The notes under the pieces: generated by a model
What the model was told of the DNA's origin: nothing
Databases searched by the model: none
The model's input: the letters and a program-made list of their open reading frames with translations, nothing else
Assembly (NCBI GenBank): GCA_963771025.1
Contig: CAVYRL010000008.1
Location: 124,001 to 188,000, forward strand
Direction: 5' to 3'
Origin: Miltoncostaea sp963771025
GTDB lineage: Bacteria > Actinomycetota > Thermoleophilia > Miltoncostaeales > Miltoncostaeaceae
DNA length: 64,000 bases
Shown here: positions 24,541-31,747 of the stretch, in pieces
Layout: each line of letters starts with the position of its first letter
Position numbering within the stretch: the first letter of the stretch is position 1
Translations under genes and position numbers: made by a program

Positions 24541-26169
24541 TCAGCGCCCGGGGCCGGAGGCCTCTCCCTCGCGTTTGATCCGCACCCGCTTGCCCTTGAT
24601 GGTGCTCGCGCGGAGCGCGTCGATCACCTCGTCGGCGGCCGCGGCGGGCACCTCGACCAGCGAGAAGCGGTCGAATATCTCGATGGCGCCGACGTCGCGG
24701 CCCGTCAGGCGCGACTCACCGGCAACGGCGCCCACGAGATCCTGCGGGCGCACGCCGGAGCTGCGCCCGGCGCCGACGAACAACCGGGTCGTCTCCCCCG
24801 CCGGCCCCCTGGCGCGGCTCTTCGTCCGCGGCGCCGACGGGCCCCGATCGCGCGCCGGTCGCTCCACCCGCAGCGCGACCTCGGGGATCTCCACCTCGTC
24901 GGAGGGTCCCCCGATGGCGTCGTGCGCGAGCTTCGTCGCCGCGAGGGCCACCTCCATCACGTCGAACTCGTCCGCCAAGGTCTCGACCACCACGCGGAAG
25001 CCGTCGAGATCGCCCTGGAGGATCGCCTCGCGCAGGGTCGCGCGCATCATCTCCAGGCGGCGCGCGTGCAGGTCGGCGATCGTCGGGACCTTCTGGATCT
25101 GGATCCTCTGACCGGTCACGCGCTCGATGTTCTTGAGCATCCGGTGCTCGCGCGGCTCGGCAAGCGTGATCGCCACGCCCTCGCGTCCCGCGCGGCCGAC
25201 GCGGCCGATGCGGTGCACGTAGGCGTCGGGCGCGGACGGGACGTCGTAGTTGACGACGTGCGTGAGCTGGTCGATGTCCAGGCCGCGGGCCGCGACGTCG
25301 GTCGCGACCAGCAGATCCGAGGTGCCGCCGCGCAGCCGGGTCATGACCCGGTCGCGCTGCTCCTGCGACATGCCGCCGTGGAGCGCCTCGGCGTGGTAGC
25401 CGCGCCCGTTGAGGGTTTCGGCGAGCTGGTCCACCTCGATGCGCGTACGACAGAAGACGATCGCCGCGGCGGGCGACTCGACGTCGAGGATGCGCCCGAG
25501 CGCGGCGGCCTTGTGAGCCCGCTGAAGGACGTAGGCGGTCTGGCGCACGAGCGGCGCCTCGCCGGCCGCCGGGGCCGGCTCGGCGATGCGGATGCGCACG
25601 GGATCGTTGAGATGCCGCCGGGCGATCGCGCCGACGCGGGCCGCCAGGGTCGCCGAGAAGAGCACGGTCTGACGGGTCTCGGGGGTGCTGTCGAGGATCG
25701 TCTCGATGTCTTCGGCGAACCCCATGTCGAGCATCTCGTCGGCCTCGTCGAGGACGACCACCGCGAGGCGGTCCAGGCGAAGCGTGCGGCGCCCGATGTG
25801 GTCGAGCGCACGGCCGGGTGTGGCGACGACCACGTCCGCGCCACGCTCCAGCGCGCTCAGCTGGCGGCCGATCGGCTGGCCCCCGTAGATCGGCAGCACC
25901 CGCGCCCCGAGGGGACGCCCGTAGCGGTGGATCGCCTCGGACACCTGCATCGCGAGCTCCCGGGTGGGAACGAGCACCAGGCCGCGGGGCGCCGGGCCGG
26001 CGTCGCCGGCCGAGATGCGCTGCAGCAGCGGCAGCGCGAAGGCGGCCGTCTTGCCGGTGCCGGTCGCCGCCTCACCGAGGAGGTCACGCCCCTCGAGGAG
26101 GGGCGGGATCGACTCCCGCTGGATCGGGGTCGGCTCCTCGTACCCGAGCCCCGAGAGCGCCGTCAGCAA
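24541..26169 (-). CDS. DEAD-box RNA helicase with DbpA-type RNA-binding domain
   Basis: 542 residues from TTG 26169. All helicase motifs are present: GYEEPTPIQ (Q), AATGTGKTAA (I), PTRELA, TPGR, DEAD, SAT, ARGLDI and HRIGRVGR. The C-terminal 80 residues (TTRLFVGAGRSSGVRPQDLV onward) form a DbpA/CsdA-like RNA-binding fold. Role: RNA unwinding in ribosome assembly or cold adaptation. The start is odd: conserved Q-motif residues (TTFADLGLRSELL) are encoded in frame upstream of the TTG, but no ATG, GTG or TTG exists between them and the in-frame stop at 26302. So the true start is unusual or a base error is present. Confidence 0.9.
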   Translation of the reverse strand: MLTALSGLGYEEPTPIQRESIPPLLEGRDLLGEAATGTGKTAAFALPLLQRISAGDAGPAPRGLVLVPTRELAMQVSEAIHRYGRPLGARVLPIYGGQPIGRQLSALERGADVVVATPGRALDHIGRRTLRLDRLAVVVLDEADEMLDMGFAEDIETILDSTPETRQTVLFSATLAARVGAIARRHLNDPVRIRIAEPAPAAGEAPLVRQTAYVLQRAHKAAALGRILDVESPAAAIVFCRTRIEVDQLAETLNGRGYHAEALHGGMSQEQRDRVMTRLRGGTSDLLVATDVAARGLDIDQLTHVVNYDVPSAPDAYVHRIGRVGRAGREGVAITLAEPREHRMLKNIERVTGQRIQIQKVPTIADLHARRLEMMRATLREAILQGDLDGFRVVVETLADEFDVMEVALAATKLAHDAIGGPSDEVEIPEVALRVERPARDRGPSAPRTKSRARGPAGETTRLFVGAGRSSGVRPQDLVGAVAGESRLTGRDVGAIEIFDRFSLVEVPAAAADEVIDALRASTIKGKRVRIKREGEASGPGR

Positions 26170-26301
26170 CTCGCTGCGCAGCCCGAGATCGGCGAAGGTC
26201 GTCCTGTCCGCGCTGGCGTCCGTGGTCGACCTCGGGATCCCTGGCCCGGCCGGGATGGCGGGGGCGAGGGGCTCAGTCTGCCAGGCGCGCGCCGGCGCGC
26301 G

Positions 26302-26646
26302 TCAGATTCCGACCCCGGGGCCGAGCATCGCCTGCAGCTGCGCGACCTGCCGCTGGAGGCTCCCGCACACCTGCTCGCAGAGCTCGAGGACCGAGTCGTC
26401 GGCGATCCGGCAGCGAACGGCGTTGCCGTCCTTCTCGCGCTCCACCAGGCCCGCCCGTGCCAGGACTCCCACGTGCTTCGACACGTTCTGCTGGCTCGTG
26501 CCCAGCGTCTCCGCCAGCTGCCCGATGGTCGCGTCACCGTCCCGGAGCAGATCGAGGATCCGAATGCGCATCGGCTCACCGATCACGCGGAACCGCTCCG
26601 CGATGGCGTCGACGAGCGGTTCGGGAAGCGGATGTGGAACGCTCAA
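26302..26646 (-). CDS. ArsR-family winged-helix regulator
   Basis: 114 residues from TTG 26646, chosen because AAGGGG lies 8 bases upstream; an in-frame ATG at 26745 would add 33 residues. Typical ArsR/SmtB core: AERFRVIGEPMRIRILDLLR, DGDATIGQLAETLGTSQQNV and SKHVGVLARAGLVEREKDGN. Two cysteines (ELCEQVCGSL) near the C-terminus could sense metal or thiols. It is divergent from the DUF2892-MMPL-AhpD operon, whose promoter contains a palindrome, so it probably represses that operon. Its stop is in the same frame as the helicase that follows. Confidence 0.88.
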   Translation of the reverse strand: MSVPHPLPEPLVDAIAERFRVIGEPMRIRILDLLRDGDATIGQLAETLGTSQQNVSKHVGVLARAGLVEREKDGNAVRCRIADDSVLELCEQVCGSLQRQVAQLQAMLGPGVGI

Positions 26647-26763
26647 CGTTGACCCCTTCGCTGCGACCTTGGCAGCCGTCCGCACATCTCGATGGGCGGA
26701 GCGGTTATGGATGCAGAGTAACCCGCGCTCGGCTGAATCCATCATCCGCCGTCGTCATACAAC

Positions 26764-26792
26764 TTGTCAACTGTGCAGTTGTGCAGTAGTCT
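26764..26792 (+). promoter_or_regulatory. Promoter of the MMPL operon with operator in the spacer
   Basis: -35 TTGTCA (26764-26769), 17-base spacer, -10 TAGTCT (26787-26792). The spacer holds CAACTG-TG-CAGTTG (26768-26781), symmetric in both 6 bp arms. It reads toward the gene at 26843 and faces an ArsR gene. A repressor bound here would block RNA polymerase. Element matches are by eye. Confidence 0.6.
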
Positions 26793-26842
26793 TGCACCAC
26801 ATTCAGACGGGGTCTGCCCGTCGTGAGCCAGGGGGTCACCCG

Positions 26843-27073
26843 ATGAGCGGCACCCGTACCACCCAACGGCGCTGGACGCTCGAGCGCGTGCTGTTCGCCC
26901 TCGCAGGGTCCGTCACGCTGGCCAGCGCCATCCTCGCGGTCACCGTCAGCCCCTGGTTCCTGCTCGCCGCGGTGGCCGTGGGAGCCAGCCAGTGGGCATA
27001 CGTGTTCGCGGGCGACTGCCCGGCCTCGCTCCTGCTGCGACGGTTCACCGGCCTGCGGGGGTGCGCGCGATGA
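26843..27073 (+). CDS. DUF2892/YgaP-like small membrane protein
   Basis: 76-residue protein with two transmembrane helices (RVLFALAGSVTLASAILAVT and WFLLAAVAVGASQWAYVFAG) preceded by a basic ERVLF start and ended by GDCPASLLLRRFTGLRG. This layout matches the YgaP-type inner membrane domain, with one cysteine in the DCP motif. Such proteins often travel with rhodanese or ArsR genes and stress exporters. It is the first gene after the ArsR-facing promoter and overlaps the MMPL gene by four bases. Confidence 0.8.
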   Translation: MSGTRTTQRRWTLERVLFALAGSVTLASAILAVTVSPWFLLAAVAVGASQWAYVFAGDCPASLLLRRFTGLRGCAR

Positions 27074-29175
27074 GCAGTCTCGGTCCGATCGGGCGGCTGG
27101 GACGCTGGTCGGCGACCCACGTCCGGATGGTCATCATCGCCTGGGCCATCGTCGTCATCGGCCTGGGCGTCCTCGCCCCGCGGGTGGAGACGGCCCTCTC
27201 GGGCGCGGGCTGGGAGGACTCGGGCTCGCAGTCCGTGCAGGCCCGCGACCTGATCCAGCGCAACTTCGCCGGCAACGCCTCGTCGGGGTTGATGGTCGTG
27301 GTCCATTCGCCGAGCCTCACGACGGCCGACCCGGCCTTCGCCTCCACCATCGCGACGACGGAATCGATCCTGCGCGCGGACGCGCGGGTCGCCTCGGTGA
27401 CGCCGCCCAAGAGCGGCCAAACGATCTCCGCCGACGGACACACCGCGATCGTCATGGCCGGCTCGGCCGTGGACCCGATGAGGATGGTCCAGGCGGCCGA
27501 TGACCTCAAGGGTCCACTCTCCGGGGCTTCCACCCAGGCGGTCAGCGTCAACCTGACGGGGGCGTCGGGCATGTGGTCCGACTTCAACGCGGCCAACCGG
27601 GACGCGATGATGCGCTCCGAGCTGATCAGCTGGCCGGTCACGCTCGCGATCCTCGTGCTCGCGTTCGGAGCCCTCGTCGCCGCCGGACTGCCTCTTCTGC
27701 TCACCATCCTCGGTCTCGCATCGTCGGCCGGCGCGCTCTTCGTGGTCTCACAGTTCTTCGAGGTGTCGATCTGGGCGATGAACTTCGCGCTGATGTTCGC
27801 GCTCGCCCTCGGCATCGACTACGCCCTGTTCATCGTGGTGCGCTTCCGCGGCTCACTGTTCGGCGCGAAGCGCCCCGTGGTCGACGCCGTGTCCGAGACC
27901 ATGGACACCGCGGGCAAGGCCGTGCTGTTCTCGGGGATCACCGTCCTCGTCTCGCTCTCGGCGGTCATGCTCGTGCCGAGCCCGGCATTCCGATCGATGG
28001 CCCTCGGGATCATGATCTCGGTCGCCTTCATCCTCGCCGCGACCCTCACCCTGCTGCCCGCGGTGCTCGCGAAGCTCGGCCCCAAGGTCGACCGGTTCGC
28101 GCTCCCGTGGGCGCACAGCGGGGAGCACCGCTCCCCCCGCTTCGCCGCATGGGGCGAGCGACTGTGGCGTCGGCCGGTGCTCTACGGGCTGCCGGCTCTG
28201 ATCGCCCTCCTGGTGCTCGCGATCCCCGTCGTCGGCCTGACCACCGGAATGCCGTCCATCAAGGTCGTCCCCTCGAGCGACTCCTCGCGCCAGGGCTACG
28301 ACCAGGTGTCGGCGGCCTTCGGCCCCGGCGCGCCGGGCACCCTTCAGCTCGTCGGGCCGGCGGCCACCATGCGCCAGGCCGGGGCGATCGCGTCCGCGGA
28401 TCCGGGGATCGCCCGCGTCACGCCCCCCCAGCGGGGTGGCGAGGGCCTGGCGATGGTCCAGGCCGTCCCGGCCGCGGGCCCGTCGGACGCCGCCACCGCG
28501 ACGACGATCGACCGCCTGCGGTCGAATCTGCCCGCGGGAGTGCTCGTCGGTGGCGCCGCCGCCGAGAACCACGACCTGGCGGCCGTCCTGAGTACGTACA
28601 CCCCGATCGTCATCGGCGTGGTCCTGCTGCTGGGCTTCGTCCTGCTGATCGTCGCGCTGCAGGCCCCGGTGGTCGCGGCCATCGGCGTGCTGACCAGCCT
28701 GCTGGCCACCGGCGCGGCCTTCGGCGTGGCCCGGCTGGTCTTCCAGGACGGGCACCTGTCCGGCCTGCTGGGCTTCGAGTCCCAGGGCTTCCTCGACGCG
28801 TGGGGGCCGGTGTTCTTCTTCGCGATGATCTTCGCGATCTCGATGGACTACACGGTCTTCCTGCTGAGCTCGGCGAAGGAGCACTGGGACCGCTCGCACG
28901 ACCCCAAGGAGGCCGCGGTCGGAGGCATGGCCCACTCGGGCCGGGTGATCCTCGCGGCGGCCGCCGTGATGGTCGCGGTGTTCTTCACCTTCGCGCTCTC
29001 GGGGCCCCTGCCCCCGAAGGAGATGGGCGTCATCCTCGGAGTGGCCGTCCTGCTTGACGCGCTCCTGGTTCGGCTGCTGCTGGTGCCGGTGGCATTGCGG
29101 CTCGCCGGGCGATGGGCGTGGTGGCGACCCGAGTGGCTCCACCGTGTGCTTCCCGAGGTCAGGTTCGGCCACTGA
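27070..29175 (+). CDS. MMPL/RND-family exporter
   Basis: 701-residue transporter with 12 predicted helices in two repeats. Each repeat has a large external loop (residues about 40-170 and 395-500) followed by five helices. The conserved Asp-Tyr pairs are in LGIDYALFIVVRFRG (first half) and ISMDYTVFLLSSAKEHW (second half), which form the proton relay in MmpL proteins. It exports lipids, fatty acids or hydrophobic drugs in mycobacteria; here the cargo is unknown. ATGA overlap with the gene before; the AhpD-like gene follows with a one-base overlap. Confidence 0.92.
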   Translation: MSSLGPIGRLGRWSATHVRMVIIAWAIVVIGLGVLAPRVETALSGAGWEDSGSQSVQARDLIQRNFAGNASSGLMVVVHSPSLTTADPAFASTIATTESILRADARVASVTPPKSGQTISADGHTAIVMAGSAVDPMRMVQAADDLKGPLSGASTQAVSVNLTGASGMWSDFNAANRDAMMRSELISWPVTLAILVLAFGALVAAGLPLLLTILGLASSAGALFVVSQFFEVSIWAMNFALMFALALGIDYALFIVVRFRGSLFGAKRPVVDAVSETMDTAGKAVLFSGITVLVSLSAVMLVPSPAFRSMALGIMISVAFILAATLTLLPAVLAKLGPKVDRFALPWAHSGEHRSPRFAAWGERLWRRPVLYGLPALIALLVLAIPVVGLTTGMPSIKVVPSSDSSRQGYDQVSAAFGPGAPGTLQLVGPAATMRQAGAIASADPGIARVTPPQRGGEGLAMVQAVPAAGPSDAATATTIDRLRSNLPAGVLVGGAAAENHDLAAVLSTYTPIVIGVVLLLGFVLLIVALQAPVVAAIGVLTSLLATGAAFGVARLVFQDGHLSGLLGFESQGFLDAWGPVFFFAMIFAISMDYTVFLLSSAKEHWDRSHDPKEAAVGGMAHSGRVILAAAAVMVAVFFTFALSGPLPPKEMGVILGVAVLLDALLVRLLLVPVALRLAGRWAWWRPEWLHRVLPEVRFGH

Positions 29176-29684
29176 TGCTGTCCCGCCGCATGAACATCCG
29201 ATCGGACGCGCCCGAGGCGTACCGGGCGCTGGCCGCCCTGAGCCGGGCCGGGACGCTCGAACACGAGCTCACGGAACTGGTCAAGGTGCGCACCTCGCAG
29301 ATCAACGGTTGCGCCTACTGCGTCAACCTCCACATCCGGCTGGCGCTGCGGGCCGGCGAACACCAGCGGCGCCTCGACGCCCTCGTGGCCTGGCGCGAGG
29401 CTCCGTTCTTCACCGAGCGCGAGCGCGCGGCGCTGTCGCTCACCGAGGCGTTGACGCTGCTGTCGCAGGGGCCCATCCCCGAGGAGGTCTACGACGAGGC
29501 GGCGCTCCAGTTCCCGGGGTCCGAGCTCGCGGGACTGGTGGTGGTGATCACCGGGATCAACGCCTGGAACCGGGTGATGGTCGCCGCGGGCGAGCAACCG
29601 CCGCCGATCGATGACCCGCCGGCGGCGGACCGGCAGGCGACGGTCATCGACACGCCCCCCGGCATCGCCGTCGGCCGGCCCTAG
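29175..29684 (+). CDS. AhpD-like carboxymuconolactone decarboxylase family protein
   Basis: 169-residue helical protein. The AhpD-type redox motif is present: VKVRTSQINGCAYCVNLHIR, with Cys-x-x-Cys and the downstream His. Such proteins act as peroxidase partners or react with small organic peroxides and aldehydes. It shares a base with the MMPL stop and is the last gene of the operon that is probably controlled by the ArsR protein, so an oxidative or electrophile stress role is plausible. A 56-base hairpin follows 48 bases downstream. Confidence 0.88.
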   Translation: MLSRRMNIRSDAPEAYRALAALSRAGTLEHELTELVKVRTSQINGCAYCVNLHIRLALRAGEHQRRLDALVAWREAPFFTERERAALSLTEALTLLSQGPIPEEVYDEAALQFPGSELAGLVVVITGINAWNRVMVAAGEQPPPIDDPPAADRQATVIDTPPGIAVGRP

Positions 29685-29731
29685 GTGTACCCGCCCAAAG
29701 ACGTTGCCGAACGGCGGCTGATCGAAGAAGT

Positions 29732-29787
29732 CCGAACCTCCCGAGAGGCTGTGGGCGTCGACGCCTACGAGCCTCCGGGAGGTCCGG
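29732..29787. terminator. Long imperfect hairpin after the MMPL operon
   Basis: Two 28-base arms (29732-29759 and 29760-29787) pair with few mismatches and no loop spacer (CCGAACCTCCCG on the left, CGGGAGGTCCGG on the right). It may terminate the operon, or it may be an end-proximal repeat of the decayed insertion sequence that begins just after it. Confidence 0.6.
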
Positions 29788-29811
29788 CAGGCACGCAGCC
29801 GCTCAGCGTCG

Positions 29812-30832
29812 AGCGACAGACGCGCGCGCGGCCGGCTCGATCAGCAGGGTGCTCTTTGTCGAGCACCAGGGCGCGAGCTATCGCCAGGCGGCAGTGGCCT
29901 TCAGATGCAGCGATGTTGACGGGCCTTTGATCTGGCGAGGCCCGCTGGAGGCGGGCCATCGATCGCAGAGCAGCCGAGGGCCTTGCCTGCCTGTGCGATC
30001 GCTCCTCGCGCCCGCATCGCCGAGCCGCGCCTAGATGCGACGCCGCGGCTCACCCAGGCCCGCAGGTCGTCGCTGCGCCCGCCGGCGCACCGAGCTGGGC
30101 AAGGCCGCGAGCTGGTGGCGGGTGAGCTCGGGATGGCCCAGTCGAGCGTCTGGAAGCGTCCTTCACCGCCACGGCTTCTCGCGCCCGGCCCCCGCTGAGC
30201 GCGAGCAGGCGCGCCGCTATCGGAGTCGGCCCTGCTCGACGTCGATGGGGACCTGCTTCACATGGACACCAAGCGCTTAGCGCGCCGCTTTGAGCGCCCC
30301 GGCCACGCGGCCGGTGACGGGCGATCGCAGAAAGACCGGTGCCGAGACGGCCGCGCACTGGGGCTACCACACCGCCCCACTGCGTGGTCGATGACCACAG
30401 CCGGCCTCGCATATGTCGACGCCTGCACGACGACGAGCGCGCGGGCACCGTGGACGGGCTTTGTCGCGCGGGCTCTGGTCTGGTTCTCGCACCGGGGCAC
30501 CCAGACGCCGCCGCCTCATGAGCGACGGCGCCTGCGGCACCTACACCCGGAACCGCTCCCTGGCCGATCTTCTGGCGCCGGCCAGGGCAGTCCGCCATCT
30601 GGTGACGCGCCACTACCGACCTCAGACCAATGGCGGAAAGTCGAGCGCTTCCATCAGAGGATGCGCCCGTCGAGTGGACGGCTACGGGATGCGTCTATCT
30701 GACCCACCGCGCACCGCCAGAGGGCGCTGCGATACTGGATCCGTCACTACAACGAGCGGCGGCCCCACAGCGCCTCTCGGCGGCAAGGCTCCGATCAGCC
30801 GCGTTCGGAACCTACTGGGCGAGGACACCTAG
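29812..30832 (+). pseudogene. Decayed IS481-type transposase
   Basis: About 1 kb with no intact gene, but with fragments of an IS481-family transposase in the right order, spread over all three frames. They are: VLFVEHQGASYRQAAVAF (first HTH), TELGKAASWWRVSSGW and GSVLHRHGFSRP (second HTH), MDTKRLARRFERPGHA, DDHSRP and HDDERAGTVDG, TGFVARALVWFSHRG, MSDGACGTYTRN, HLVTRHYRPQTNG, VERFHQRM, YWIRHYNERRPHSA, and PISRVRNLLGEDT at the stop. At least eight frameshifts separate them. The DDE triad can be traced only in pieces (VDDHS, SDG, VERF). I could not define terminal inverted repeats or a target duplication. Confidence 0.85.
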
Positions 30833-31182
30833 AGAGGCGCGGCCGGCGCCGCCATGAACTGGTCCAGGGCCTCGATCGCCGCCGCGCCGTAGACCACGGC
30901 CGGCCCTCCGCCCATCATCACCGCCACCCCGACGGTCTCGATGACCTCCTCGCGGCGTGCGCCCGCCTGGAGGGCGTCGTGGACGTGATAGGTGATGCAG
31001 CCCTCGCAGTGGACGGCGATGCCGATCGCCAGCGCCATCAGCTCCTTGGTCACCGCGGTGAGGGTTCCTTCGGCCTGGCTCGCCTCGTGGAGCGACATGA
31101 ACCCGGTCATGACCTCGGGCATGCCCTCACCGAGGTGGTCGATCCGCCCCGTGAGGCGCCGATACCCCTCGGTGTGGTCCAT
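30829..31182 (-). CDS. Carboxymuconolactone decarboxylase (AhpD-like) protein
   Basis: 117-residue helical protein. Redox motif: AVHCEGCITYHVHDALQAGA, with Cys-x-x-Cys and His, followed by EEVIETVGVAVMMGGGPAVV, typical of the short CMD subfamily that forms hexamers. ATG 31182 shares one base with the stop of the zinc-ribbon gene upstream. It is the last gene of a run that begins with the flavoprotein at 33208. Its stop overlaps the end of the decayed transposase on the other strand. Confidence 0.88.
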   Translation of the reverse strand: MDHTEGYRRLTGRIDHLGEGMPEVMTGFMSLHEASQAEGTLTAVTKELMALAIGIAVHCEGCITYHVHDALQAGARREEVIETVGVAVMMGGGPAVVYGAAAIEALDQFMAAPAAPL

Positions 31183-31385
31183 CACGCGCCCTCGCGCCCG
31201 CCGGAGGCCCCTCCCCGAGGGGTCTCGTCGGGCGCCGTACGCAGGACCGGAACCGGATACTCCGCGCCGCACCACTCACAGTGGGTGACCGGCTCGGCCG
31301 CGGCGGCCGCGGCGGGATCCGGCTTGGGCGTGCCGCCACAGACGTCGCACCGGCTCTCCGGCGTGGTTCCACTGGGCTCGGACAT
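31182..31385 (-). CDS. Small zinc-ribbon protein
   Basis: 67 residues from ATG 31385 (MSEPSGTTPESRCDVCGGTP). Two CxxC knuckles, CDVCGG and CEWCGAEYP, can bind one zinc; an Ala-rich linker joins them. The C-terminus is disordered and glycine-rich. The start follows GGGGGCGCCTC, a usable though not strong ribosome binding site. It overlaps the CMD gene downstream by one base. Partner or nucleic-acid contact is unknown. Confidence 0.7.
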   Translation of the reverse strand: MSEPSGTTPESRCDVCGGTPKPDPAAAAAAEPVTHCEWCGAEYPVPVLRTAPDETPRGGASGGREGA

Positions 31386-31547
31386 GAGGCGCCCCCGTCG
31401 TTCGGTTGGCCAGATCGCACCTAAGTTGCGCCCGCGCACGGGGAGTTCTCCAGCGCGGCAACCACGTTTCACAGCGGGTAGAAAGCCGCAAGAGCACGGC
31501 CGGGCGCCGCCCAACCGGGCCCCACGGCTCGGCGAGGATCGCATGCG

Positions 31548-31694
31548 CTACTTGTGCCCGCGAAGGGCGATGTAGGCCATGCGGCTGTTCAGCGAGATGA
31601 AGCGCACGAGCTGGACGATCGGATTCCTGCGCCGGCGCAGCGTCCGCTCGGTGGGCAGTGGAGCGTCTCGTATCGAGGGATCCTGCTCCAGCAT
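31548..31694 (-). CDS. 48-residue basic microprotein next to a flavoprotein
   Basis: Very short gene (MLEQDPSIRDAPLPTERTLR as the first 20 residues) ending in a basic amphipathic stretch NPIVQLVRFISLNSRMAYIA followed by LRGHK. ATG 31694 is preceded by AAAGG at about 10 bases. I recall similar NPxxQxxRFxxLNxRM peptides next to flavoprotein oxidoreductases in actinobacteria, but cannot check this here. It sits 53 bases downstream of the FAD-dependent oxidoreductase gene and may help it reach the membrane or pair with it. The 162 bases between it and the zinc-ribbon gene hold nothing clear. Confidence 0.65.
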   Translation of the reverse strand: MLEQDPSIRDAPLPTERTLRRRRNPIVQLVRFISLNSRMAYIALRGHK

Positions 31695-31747
31695 CGGCGT
31701 CGACCTTTCGCGTCGGGAGGGCGGGAGTGCTCGCGTCACGGCGGCTG

